This document shows positions 15,082 through 22,556 of a stretch of 31,165 nt of DNA, piece after piece; the first letter of the stretch is position 1; each line of letters opens with the position of its first letter. A model generated the notes under the pieces. The model ran no database searches and was not told the DNA's origin. It worked only from the letters and a program-made list of their open reading frames with translations. A program made the position numbers and the translations under genes. This stretch comes from Promethearchaeota archaeon (GTDB lineage: Archaea > Asgardarchaeota > Lokiarchaeia > Sigynarchaeales > SOKP01). The stretch spans positions 1 through 31,165 of the forward strand of contig SDNN01000012.1 of the NCBI GenBank assembly GCA_004524425.1, written 5' to 3'.

Positions 15082-15918
15082 TCAATTTAAAATAAATGTT
15101 ATAATATCTCCTACTTTAAAACCTATTTGTTCTGAAGCATTTCCTTGGTTAATTGAAATCTCGAGATATCCACTTGATCCTTCAAGAAATAGTAATGATT
15201 TTTTTGGAACTTTAGCAAAATGAGATTTAAAGAATCCCTCATATTCTTTATTTTCAAGCAGGAATTTGATCTTCTTGTCTTCCACCAGTGTAAATGAGCG
15301 ATTTTCCATAATGTCGTGCTTTATGGAAATATTGGTGGTTGCATTTCCAAAAGAATCGATATATTGAATGGTACATTTAATTTTACCTTTTTCTGGTAAA
15401 AGTTCATGGGTAATTGGATATTTAACAAAATCTTTTGGATCAAATATCGGCCCAAAATTAGTGAGCGGAACACCATTTGAAATGTGAGCTCCGATTGGGG
15501 CCATGATATCCCTCCCATGAAAAGTCTTTGACACGGGATTGTTGAAATAATTATCATTTTTCACATTTATGCATTCTTCAATTTCGGCTTCTGAAAGTAT
15601 GTTAAAAAAAATGCCATTGTCCGGTCCTACAAAATAATAATTATTTTTTGTTTTGATCGCCAATATATTTCTTGAGCTTCCTACCCCTGGATCTATAACT
15701 ATTATAAAAATGCTATATTCAGGAAAAAAAGTTAATGTAGAATTTATGAGATATGAGGCCTCAATTATCGAATAAGAAGATACTTGATGAGATAAATCTA
15801 TAATTTTTACGTTTGGATTTATTTTCAAGAGAACCGCTTTCATGCTTGCAACATAATGTTCTCCCCGTGAACCAAAATCAGTTATAAGTGCAACAATATC
15901 TTGATATAATTCGGTCAT
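15082..15918 (-). CDS. S-adenosyl-L-methionine hydrolase (adenosine-forming), DUF62 family
   Basis: A 278-residue member of the fluorinase/chlorinase/SAM hydroxide adenosyltransferase family. The N-terminal ALITDFGSRGEHYVASMK (10-27) carries the SAM-binding Asp. Further marks are IDLSHQV (40-46), VIDPGVGSSRN (74-84), FVGPDNGIF (95-103) and TFHGRDIMAPIGAH (131-144), with the Arg and His of the hydrolase type. It splits SAM with water to adenosine and methionine. The halide-specific residues of fluorinases are not evident. AAGGAGTC is upstream of the ATG. It is flanked by the TPR-protein gene upstream (42 bases) and the Nudix-NMNAT gene downstream, suggesting one long transcript. Confidence 0.92.
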   Translation of the reverse strand: MTELYQDIVALITDFGSRGEHYVASMKAVLLKINPNVKIIDLSHQVSSYSIIEASYLINSTLTFFPEYSIFIIVIDPGVGSSRNILAIKTKNNYYFVGPDNGIFFNILSEAEIEECINVKNDNYFNNPVSKTFHGRDIMAPIGAHISNGVPLTNFGPIFDPKDFVKYPITHELLPEKGKIKCTIQYIDSFGNATTNISIKHDIMENRSFTLVEDKKIKFLLENKEYEGFFKSHFAKVPKKSLLFLEGSSGYLEISINQGNASEQIGFKVGDIITFILN

Positions 15919-15960
15919 TTTCTGGATTTCTGATTGACTCCTTTTTAAAAAAAATGAAAT

Positions 15961-16866
15961 TTAATCCTTTTTCTTTTTTCTAAGTTTTTCTTCAAACAAA
16001 TAGATGTCTTGAAGAGCTTTTGATTTAAAACTATATTCTTCTTCCTTTTCTGGTTGCATCAACTGTTTTGATAATTCGGCGGCTCTTAAATAAAAAAGAT
16101 AAGCAGAATGGAAATTATCATTTCTCAAGGCATTTTTAGCTTCTTTAACAACTAAATCCCTTTTCTTAGTCAAATCTGGAATGTTATTAGATAATTTAGC
16201 TCTTTCTTCAAGCGATTTGGCTAAATCATATTCATATAACTCTTCTGCTATTTCTGCAGCTTTTAAAAATAATTTGGAAGCTTTATCATAGTCAGAATTG
16301 TCCAATGCATCTTCAGCAGATTTATAATGCTCTGAAATCTTGACGTGAAGATCATCTTCAATTCTTTCCAATAATTCTTGGGCGATTTTTCTTTGTTTTT
16401 TTCCACCACTTAACATTTCTTTCGTTCGATTGATGATGCTTTCTTTTAGAGCTTGAACATCTAAGACATCAGTCAGTGTTTCTATCGTTTCTCGATAGAT
16501 TTGTTTTAGTGTAGTTTCAAAATCATCTTTTGACAAGTCTAAAAAATCAATTTGTTCAATATTGGATGCTGCATTTTTTAATGATGTTCTCAACTTCTCT
16601 GGATCATCACCTTCTTTTAATAAAATCCCCACAATGAGTCCTAAGGCTTTTCGTTTTAATTTACCTTCAAATTCATGCTTGTAAGATTCTATTTGGTGAT
16701 CTTTCAATTTTAAAATGTTAAATTCGTTTTTTGAATGATCTAGGTTTAATCTAAGAAATAAATCGCTAGTAATTTCAATCTTATTTATTTCATCTTTAAC
16801 ATGATATCCTAAAACTCTATAATCGGATTCATTAATTAATAAAATCACAAAACAACCTTTTGGCAA
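15961..16866 (-). CDS. TPR-repeat protein with N-terminal longin-like domain, TTG start
   Basis: A 301-residue protein. The first ~105 residues form an alpha/beta domain beginning GCFVILLINESDYRVLGYH with strand-strand-helix pattern, a SYKHEFEGK turn and a final helix after GDDPEKL; this layout is like longin or Roadblock-type domains common in Asgard archaea, but I hold that loosely. A helical linker (115-180) leads to TPR-like or MIT-like hairpins (about 180-285): SEHYKSAEDALDNSDYDKAS, LFLKAAEIAEEL, and a second copy AKNALRNDNFHSAYLFYLRAAEL. The TTG start sits after GTGAT with proper spacing. Two coiled-coil genes lie immediately upstream, so the three products may form one complex. Confidence 0.75.
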   Translation of the reverse strand: MPKGCFVILLINESDYRVLGYHVKDEINKIEITSDLFLRLNLDHSKNEFNILKLKDHQIESYKHEFEGKLKRKALGLIVGILLKEGDDPEKLRTSLKNAASNIEQIDFLDLSKDDFETTLKQIYRETIETLTDVLDVQALKESIINRTKEMLSGGKKQRKIAQELLERIEDDLHVKISEHYKSAEDALDNSDYDKASKLFLKAAEIAEELYEYDLAKSLEERAKLSNNIPDLTKKRDLVVKEAKNALRNDNFHSAYLFYLRAAELSKQLMQPEKEEEYSFKSKALQDIYLFEEKLRKKKKD

Positions 16867-16949
16867 AAAAAATCACTACATTTAGTAAATTCTATAAGAA
16901 TAAATTAAGGTTTTAAAATAAAATATTTTATGTCTCTTTATCACGCTAT

Positions 16950-17366
16950 TTATTTATTACTTAATATGCGATAGGTTTCTTCACGAATGGACCTAATTAT
17001 AGAGAGTAATTGGGCATAATATAGATTGTTAGCAACTGATTTCTCACCTTCTTTTATGAGATCAATTGCTTTCTTTTCTTCTTTTAATATTGCTTCAATG
17101 GCTTTTTTATCCCATAATTCCTTTATTTTGTCATTTACTTCGTTAGAAAGTTCATTGATGGACTTGGTTGATTGGACTCTAAATTGTTTTAATATTTCTA
17201 CTATTAATCTTATGTTTTCCGATAGACTTACTATTTCTTCACTGAATCTTTGGTTTAATTCAGAAATGGAATTATTCATCGTCTGTAATTGGGCAATTGT
17301 ACCATCCAATGACTGCGTTATTGCATTAATTTTCTGGATCATATCTTCTAATAATTTTTCAGCCAT
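16950..17366 (-). CDS. Coiled-coil protein B (138 aa)
   Basis: A soluble, almost wholly alpha-helical protein with heptad pattern from residue 5 to about 85 (LDGTIAQLQTMNNSISELNQ; SLSENIRLIVEILKQF) followed by a helical C-terminal part ending IRSIREETYRILSNK. No membrane segment or cysteine. Its start codon directly follows the stop codon of coiled-coil protein A, with GAGGAGGT inside the end of that gene as the binding site, so translation is coupled. It shares the MAE-L-x(4)-QxI opening and general layout with A, suggesting an ancient duplication or heterodimer partners. No known family is recognised; function unknown. Confidence 0.75.
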   Translation of the reverse strand: MAEKLLEDMIQKINAITQSLDGTIAQLQTMNNSISELNQRFSEEIVSLSENIRLIVEILKQFRVQSTKSINELSNEVNDKIKELWDKKAIEAILKEEKKAIDLIKEGEKSVANNLYYAQLLSIIRSIREETYRILSNK

Positions 17367-17792
17367 TTAACCATCTACCTCCTCTTCAGTTTTTAAAGGG
17401 GTAATATTTTTTTTCATTTTCTTTACGGAATCAATCGCTTCAGAAAGCAGTAGATTTACCGTGTCCTGATTCAACACTTCTTCTGCTAATTTTTCAAAAT
17501 TCTGTAAGTTTTTTAACATGTTTTCAAATGAATCGAGTGCTAAACCTTCCTTTACTTTATTCAATTCATTAGTGACACCTTCTCCTATTTGTTTAATAGT
17601 TCCGATGTGTAAGGTTTGTGTATTGTGCAATTCACCAGAGAATTCTGATATTTTTTGATTGAGATTTGAAATTTTAGTCTCAATGTTTTGATTTAATTCA
17701 GTGAGCGATGTGTTTAAAGTTTGAATGGCTTTTCCCAGTTCTGCTATCCTATTATAAATACTCTGAAGAAGATCAGTTAACATCTCAGCCAT
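17367..17792 (-). CDS. Coiled-coil protein A (141 aa)
   Basis: Helical heptad-repeat protein opening MAEMLTDLLQSIYNRIAEL, with a continuous coiled coil over about residues 10-75 (LNTSLTELNQNIETKISNLN) and a helical tail (LQNFEKLAEEVLNQ, VNLLLSEAIDSVKKMKK). A GTG nine bases upstream (17801) keeps the frame open, but GTGATT there is better read as the ribosome binding site, and the ATG at 17792 aligns with the start of protein B. It is the first gene of a run of up to six on the minus strand. The low-complexity helical sequence gives no family; a structural or scaffold role with B and the TPR protein is inference. Confidence 0.75.
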   Translation of the reverse strand: MAEMLTDLLQSIYNRIAELGKAIQTLNTSLTELNQNIETKISNLNQKISEFSGELHNTQTLHIGTIKQIGEGVTNELNKVKEGLALDSFENMLKNLQNFEKLAEEVLNQDTVNLLLSEAIDSVKKMKKNITPLKTEEEVDG

Positions 17793-18013
17793 TGTAATCA
17801 CTTTTTTTGAGTTTTTTTTTATTCTTAAGGATCTTAAAGTTTTTAGAATTATTATAATAACAAAAGTTCTTATTTTTAACTTTTTTTTTTAACATGTTTT
17901 AAAACTAAGGAAAAGAGAAAAAATTTTTATTATTTTTTTCCTTTAGACTTTCTATAGTAAAGTAAATAATGGTTTTACAAAAATTTTAAAGGTCCATTAG
18001 CTCAGACTGGTTA

Positions 18014-18040
18014 ACAAGGTTTTTAAATCGCTTGGCCAAC
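18014..18040 (+). other. tRNA-Ile intron 1, D loop after position 21
   Basis: A textbook bulge-helix-bulge: TGGT (18008-18011) pairs with GCCA (18035-18038), bulges are TAA (18012-18014) and ACA (18039-18041), and the inner helix is CAAG (18015-18018) with CTTG (18031-18034). Cutting after the second bulge base gives a 27-base intron. Confidence 0.85.
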
Positions 18041-18056
18041 AAGCGCAGGTCTTATA

Positions 18057-18103
18057 AATGGCCGACGGACATACAATAACAAAAATTGTCCGTTTTCAGT
18101 AAA
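18057..18103 (+). other. tRNA-Ile intron 2, anticodon loop position 37/38
   Basis: A 47-base intron containing the stem ACGGACA (18065-18071) with TGTCCGT (18087-18093). The bulge-helix-bulge is relaxed, and runs of A on both sides leave the exact cut ambiguous by one or two bases. Confidence 0.85.
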
Positions 18104-18125
18104 AACCTGAGATCCGGGGTTCGAA

Positions 18126-18158
18126 CACGTTTGGATGGGCTTCCCGTTCTATCGAAAA
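18126..18158 (+). other. tRNA-Ile intron 3, T loop position 59/60
   Basis: T-loop TTCG (18120-18123) pairs with CGAA (18153-18156) between three-base bulges AAC and AAT. Inside, GGATGGG pairs with CCCGTTC. Removal of 33 bases restores the loop TTCGAAT. Confidence 0.9.
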
Positions 18159-18249
18159 TCCCCGATGGACCAATATTTAAAACAACATGATTAAAGTTTT
18201 ACTAATTTAACTTATAATTTTCCGTCGAAATCAAAAATCATTAAAAAGA

Positions 18250-18930
18250 TTACTTTTCTAAGTGAGTAGAGATCAGATTTAGGAGCCACTTTTTGATTTG
18301 CATGAGGTTTTTTAGCAGCCCAGGAACGAGATTTTCTGGGAATGGTTTTTCCTGATCAAGATTTTGAGTCATGCTCATCCATTTATTTAATGCCAATTGA
18401 ACCAAGCTGGCTCCTTCTGCTTGCATGAAAATGGGAACGACAGCTGCGGATTCTCTGGCATCGCCAATAGCGAAATAAATTTTTCTACTAATATCTTTAA
18501 GCATGACCAGATTAGCACACTCATCTAATTTTCTTTCAACTAAAATAGATTTAAGAATTTGATTTTTAAGATCTTTTTCTTTGGTCGAAAGAACTAGTTT
18601 TCTTGTTTCAAGATTGGCTTTGATTTCAGTAGCCAATTTATCATCCTTGTTATCTTCGGGAAAGAATTTGGTTATTATTAAATTATCATCAAGACTCTCG
18701 ATATGGACAAATTTTTTAGTATTTGAATATAAAATCGCTCTCGAGCCGCCTTTATTTTCGTCTAGGGATAATTTTATGTAAATATTCCTCATATTCACGG
18801 AATTACAAGTATGATATGCGAGCTCGAAAAGTTCCTTATTGTTTAAAGGTTCATAAGAAACCACAATTTCTTGAGATGGCCACTGGGTTGAAATCGTTGA
18901 GTCAAATTGATTTAATAATCGATTTTCCAT
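18250..18930 (-). CDS. Uncharacterised protein (226 aa)
   Basis: I do not recognise this protein. It appears soluble, with a mixed alpha/beta first half (strands around NIYIKLSLD, RAILYSNTKKFVHIESL, LIITKFFPED) and a helical second half (KNQILKSILVERKLDE, LVQLALNKWMSMTQNL, ending KKWLLNLISTHLEK). Two isolated cysteines, no signal peptide. The second-half segment IYFAIGDARESAAVVPIFMQAEG looks like a conserved core. A TTG two codons upstream keeps the frame open, but ATG at 18930 is taken as start. It lies between tRNA-Ile and SepSecS, same strand as SepSecS with a 151-base gap, so operon membership is uncertain. Confidence 0.7.
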   Translation of the reverse strand: MENRLLNQFDSTISTQWPSQEIVVSYEPLNNKELFELAYHTCNSVNMRNIYIKLSLDENKGGSRAILYSNTKKFVHIESLDDNLIITKFFPEDNKDDKLATEIKANLETRKLVLSTKEKDLKNQILKSILVERKLDECANLVMLKDISRKIYFAIGDARESAAVVPIFMQAEGASLVQLALNKWMSMTQNLDQEKPFPENLVPGLLKNLMQIKKWLLNLISTHLEK

Positions 18931-19081
18931 GACCAAAATACCCTTTATTATGATAAATTTGTTTTCTAAATTTAAATATGAGATTGTTTAAAGAATTATT
19001 TCTAAAATAAAGTTTATTCTATATAATTATTTTTGTTTTATTATTTTTAAATAAATAATACCAAATTTTAGGGTTTGATTA

Positions 19082-20434
19082 TTATTTTACAATCTGGGTA
19101 TAAACCTTCTCTAATCTTTGGACAGCAGAAATGATATCTTTAGATGTGGCCCCAATAGCAGCGTTCATTACGATATAAGGAGTCGGATAGTCATCACAAC
19201 AGGTACCAAACTTATTTTGACGTGGATCATATACCCTAGGACCAGTTACTCGTAGATTATATAAAGCTCCGCCCAAATTATAGAGTTGATCTTCATCAAA
19301 ATTTTTTAGAGACATTGCTACTGCTACTGGGTTAAAAACTTCAAGTATTTTTTCGCCTATATTTTCGGCAATGATTGTTAATCTCTCTTCGAGCAATTTT
19401 CTATTTTTTTGTTGGTCTTCTATTAATTTTTGATAACCATTAATACCTAAAGAAAGCATGGAAATGAGAAAATTAACAATTGGTGTCGCAGACGCTCTAC
19501 CAGCATAAGCTTGACTGATTTTTTCAATAACATTATCATCAGGGGAGGCTATCACCGCTCCTCCAATGGGAGTTAGAAAATTCTTGTCAGTTGATTGAAC
19601 AATTGCATCTACCCTGCCTGCATCAATTGCACTACGAATTAACTTCATCCATTCAGGACTTTGAACTCCGTAGGCATTTATTATCACATGAACAAGATCA
19701 TTTTTTTCTGCAAATTTGCTAATTTCTTTTATATCATCATGTTCCCGAGGAGGAAAAAAGCTCGTTATGGAGACTATTGAAAAACATTTTTCATCTAAAT
19801 TATCTTTAATATTCTCAATTGGAATTCGCACTGCGTCTCCAAATACTTTTCCCTTGATTATTTTTGCATTAAGATCAATGAATTCAAAAGCTTTTATTAA
19901 AGATCTATGATCAATTTGAGGAACTAAGACGGTCCTTTTACTATTATCATGATCTTTCTTTAGAGCACTTAAACATAACGCTAAAGACATACCAGTAGAT
20001 AAAGGAACAACTATAGCACTTTTGATATTTGGCAGTCCGAAATGTTTTAAAAAATTTCTTGCAAGATAATTAGATATTTCATACATGACAGACCCTCCGG
20101 GAGCTTTAGGTTGGGGTGCTGTTAAAAAACCACTTCTTCCTACACCGTGACAAAAGCCTGCCGATGTTTTAAGATGCAATTTAGAAGCTATTCGGGCTTC
20201 TCTCTCACCCACTTGAGCAGCCTCACTATCTTTATCCGTATCCATGTTAGAAAGGGTGTCTAATAAAAATTGAATTTGTTCATCGCTCCAGGGTTCCGCA
20301 GGTACATTTTTTTGTTCAAACAGAATTTTAATTGGTTTAAGGAATTCATTTAAGACAATTTGACCCCTAGATAACATATTTTTTGGGACTGAAGAGTTTT
20401 CAAAAAATTCTATAATATTGCTGAAATCTACCAT
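19082..20434 (-). CDS. spcS: O-phosphoseryl-tRNA(Sec) selenium transferase (SepSecS)
   Basis: A 450-residue PLP enzyme that converts Sep-tRNA(Sec) to Sec-tRNA(Sec) using selenophosphate, the archaeal and eukaryal route. Signature segments: SVPKNMLSRGQ near the N-terminus, CHGVGRSGFLTAPQPKAPGG (about 97-116, phosphate-binding region), and QSTDKNFLTPIGGAVIAS, in which K284 is the expected PLP lysine. The C-terminal FGTCCDDYPTPYIVMNAAIGATSKD is also typical. Length fits archaeal members (about 435-470). The frame extends nine codons upstream, but GTGAAG before the ATG at 20434 and the family N-terminus favour the shorter start. tRNA-Sec lies 1.9 kb upstream and SelB is about 5 kb away. Confidence 0.95.
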   Translation of the reverse strand: MVDFSNIIEFFENSSVPKNMLSRGQIVLNEFLKPIKILFEQKNVPAEPWSDEQIQFLLDTLSNMDTDKDSEAAQVGEREARIASKLHLKTSAGFCHGVGRSGFLTAPQPKAPGGSVMYEISNYLARNFLKHFGLPNIKSAIVVPLSTGMSLALCLSALKKDHDNSKRTVLVPQIDHRSLIKAFEFIDLNAKIIKGKVFGDAVRIPIENIKDNLDEKCFSIVSITSFFPPREHDDIKEISKFAEKNDLVHVIINAYGVQSPEWMKLIRSAIDAGRVDAIVQSTDKNFLTPIGGAVIASPDDNVIEKISQAYAGRASATPIVNFLISMLSLGINGYQKLIEDQQKNRKLLEERLTIIAENIGEKILEVFNPVAVAMSLKNFDEDQLYNLGGALYNLRVTGPRVYDPRQNKFGTCCDDYPTPYIVMNAAIGATSKDIISAVQRLEKVYTQIVK

Positions 20435-20559
20435 TATCTTCACTTTAATTATCTTATACAAAAATTACTAAGAATACGAATTAAAAAAAATCTTCTCTTT
20501 ATCAACTTCTTTTTATTGCGAAAAAGTTGATTTATTTATTTGAGATAAATTTTTTTTCT

Positions 20560-22272
20560 TTACAGCTTTCTTTTAAGCATTGCCCCTTCATGAAATTGCG
20601 TAGCATTTTCATACCAATCCACAAGGACTCCTTCCTTAATTCTTGGTTTAGGAGGAGTGATATATTTGAGCCGATCTACCAATTCTGATGCGTTTAAGTT
20701 TACTTCGACCGTTTTTTTCTTCAAACTTATGCTTATGATGTCACCATCTTTTACAGCAGCTAATGGCCCCCCCACAAATGCTTCAGGAGAAACGTATCCT
20801 ACATATAGAGCACCCTGAGTCGCACCTGAAAATCGGCTGTCAGCCACAACAGCAACATCATTCAGACCCAACGCATCTAAAAGTAAGACAATTTTAAAGT
20901 TTTCAGAAAACCCGGGCGCTCCTCTCGGTCCTTGGTATCTTATTATCATCACATCACCAGATTTTACTTTACCTCCAAGAATTCCCATGAGGGCATTTAA
21001 TTGGGTATCGAAACATCGTGCAGGTCCTGAAAACTCAAGTAATTGAGATTCAACGACAGTATGACGGAGAAGGCTTCCTTCTGGTGCTAAATTTCCCTTC
21101 AAGACCACAATCCCTCCAGTGGGATAAACGGGATCATTTAAAGTTCTAATTACTTTTGAATTTTTAATTTTAGCAGAATTCACATGTTCTTTTAAAGGAT
21201 TACCCGTTACTGTTGCACAATTTAAATAGATTGAATCTTTAAGACGGGATAAAAGCCCCATTACACCCCCTGCTTCATGAAAGTCCACCATCGAATAGGG
21301 GCCGCTTGGTCTCAAATGTGCGATATAAGGAGTTGAATCACTTATTTCTTGTATCTTGTCCACGTTGAATTTAATCCCCATACTTAGGGCAAAAGAAAGC
21401 AGGTGTAAGATGCCATTAGTTGAACCAGATACCGCCATGATACATTTAAATGCATTTGAAATGGATTCTTTAGTAATAACTTTTTTTAGAGTTAATTTTG
21501 ATTTCACCATATCCATGATGACATGGCCTGTTTCTCTTGATTGACGAACCTTTTCCATTGCATTTCCGGGAGTTGTTGAAACTCCTGGAAGGCATAATCC
21601 CATTGCCTCCGTGGCAATCATCGTGGTATTTGCTGTAGTGAGTTCGGGACATGCTCCACATCCTTTAATCCAGTTTGATTCCATTCTTTTAATTTCTTTA
21701 AAAAAGATTTCCTCCTTCATCTCACCTGAAAGAACCATATTCAACCCTTTAATAATAACATTAGTGGGAAAGACAGTTTCCATATCTCGCCATTCTCCGG
21801 GAGGTGCGGGACCTCCTAATAAAAATATAGTTGGCAAATTCATTCTTGCAGCACCTAGCCACATTCCTGGAACAATTTTATCACATGTACCAATGCAAAC
21901 AAGACCATCGGCTTTATAATTCATCATCTGGATTTCAATCGAATCTGCGATTGCTTCTCTCTGAGGTAAATCATAGAGAAGAGTGATATCATCTGTAGCA
22001 GGGGTTTTTGCATAACCCGCACAAGGTCCAATTACATTGAATTCAATAGGCGTGCCACCTGCTGCATAGATACTTTCTTTCACGTGCTTGGCAAGTTCTC
22101 GTAGATGTACATGGCCTACTCCTGCATCCTGCATTGAATTAGCTATTGCTATTATTGGTTTGTCGAGATCTTTATCAATATAACCGGAAGCTTTCCAATA
22201 AAAACGATGTGCTTCAATTTTATTTAAAATTTTTAGAGCTTTTGAAACCTGCTCGGGATTGAGTTTTACCAT
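20560..22272 (-). CDS. ilvD: IlvD/Edd family dehydratase, probably dihydroxy-acid dehydratase
   Basis: A 570-residue Fe-S dehydratase. Conserved marks: AIANSMQDAGVGHVHLRELAK, GGTPIEFNVIGPCAGYAK, LPQREAIADSIE, CIGTCDKIVPG (about 122-132), KGCGACPELTTANTTM, SGSTNGILHL, GPYSMVDFHEAGGVMGLL and SDRFSG-like DSRFSGATQG near the C-terminus. Three cluster cysteines are in place. The family normally converts 2,3-dihydroxy acids to 2-oxo acids in valine/isoleucine synthesis, but several motifs differ from classic IlvD (GCGACPEL instead of SCSGMYT; PCAGYAK instead of cDGIAMGH), so a sugar-acid dehydratase role remains possible. No other branched-chain gene is near. ATG start with no visible binding site. 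Confidence 0.88.
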   Translation of the reverse strand: MVKLNPEQVSKALKILNKIEAHRFYWKASGYIDKDLDKPIIAIANSMQDAGVGHVHLRELAKHVKESIYAAGGTPIEFNVIGPCAGYAKTPATDDITLLYDLPQREAIADSIEIQMMNYKADGLVCIGTCDKIVPGMWLGAARMNLPTIFLLGGPAPPGEWRDMETVFPTNVIIKGLNMVLSGEMKEEIFFKEIKRMESNWIKGCGACPELTTANTTMIATEAMGLCLPGVSTTPGNAMEKVRQSRETGHVIMDMVKSKLTLKKVITKESISNAFKCIMAVSGSTNGILHLLSFALSMGIKFNVDKIQEISDSTPYIAHLRPSGPYSMVDFHEAGGVMGLLSRLKDSIYLNCATVTGNPLKEHVNSAKIKNSKVIRTLNDPVYPTGGIVVLKGNLAPEGSLLRHTVVESQLLEFSGPARCFDTQLNALMGILGGKVKSGDVMIIRYQGPRGAPGFSENFKIVLLLDALGLNDVAVVADSRFSGATQGALYVGYVSPEAFVGGPLAAVKDGDIISISLKKKTVEVNLNASELVDRLKYITPPKPRIKEGVLVDWYENATQFHEGAMLKRKL

Positions 22273-22372
22273 AATTAATTTTTAAACTCATTACTTTAAA
22301 TAATTACTGACGAAAAAACCAGATTTTAATCATTAATTTGATAAACGATAAGTAGCATGTTCTATTAGAGAT

Positions 22373-22465
22373 TGGCGGCCCTCGAGGGGAATCGAACCCC
22401 TATCCCTCCGCAGGATAACTGGGTTTGAAGCCCAGCGTCAGAGACCACTCCGACCGTCAAGGGCC
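22373..22465 (-). tRNA. selC: tRNA-Sec (UCA anticodon), with encoded CCA
   Basis: On the minus strand the acceptor stem has nine pairs, GGCCCTTGA with TCGAGGGCC (one T-G), then a 7-bp D stem GTCGGAG/CTCTGAC with the four-base loop TGGT, as in archaeal tRNA-Sec. The anticodon arm is CTGGG-CTTCAAA-CCCAG (anticodon TCA), followed by a long variable arm TATCC/GGATA and a 4-bp T stem GGGG-TTCGATT-CCCC. This is the 9/4 acceptor-T architecture that separates archaeal/eukaryal tRNA-Sec from the bacterial 8/5 form. G73 is the discriminator, as required by PSTK and SerRS. CCA follows and appears encoded. No introns, unlike the other two tRNAs. Confidence 0.96.
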
Positions 22466-22556
22466 AATGGATTTATATAAATTCTCATTGTAAAAAATTA
22501 TTTGATAAAAATGAAGTTTTCGATTATTTTTAATTCATGTGCTTTTTTTGAAAAGA

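Larger units (their letters stand above)
17991..18172 (+). tRNA. tRNA-Ile(UAU) with three introns
   Basis: The acceptor stem GGTCCAT/ATGGACC encloses a 182-base gene with discriminator A73. The D arm starts GCTC-AGACTGGTTA; its 3' strand AAGC (18041-18044) follows an intron. The anticodon stem CAGGT (18046-18050) pairs perfectly with ACCTG (18105-18109); the spliced loop is CTTATAA, so the anticodon is UAU (isoleucine). The variable loop is AGATC, and the T arm is CGGGG-TTCGAAT-CCCCG after a third intron. Removing 27, 47 and 33 bases leaves exactly 75 bases with every invariant position in place (T8, A14, G18, G19, A21, T33, T54-C56, A58). The only flaw is a C13-A22 mismatch. CCA is not encoded. 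Confidence 0.95.

Noticed and set aside
18029..18045. Hairpin CGCTT/AAGCG first read as the anticodon arm of the plus-strand tRNA
   Set aside because: Position 33 would be G rather than T; the bulge-helix-bulge fold instead places most of it in the D-loop intron and gives a perfect UAU anticodon arm.
22472..22481. TTTATATAAA palindrome as the tRNA-Sec promoter
   Set aside because: It lies only 7-16 bases before the mature 5' end, too close for a TATA box whose start site would be at or upstream of the tRNA.
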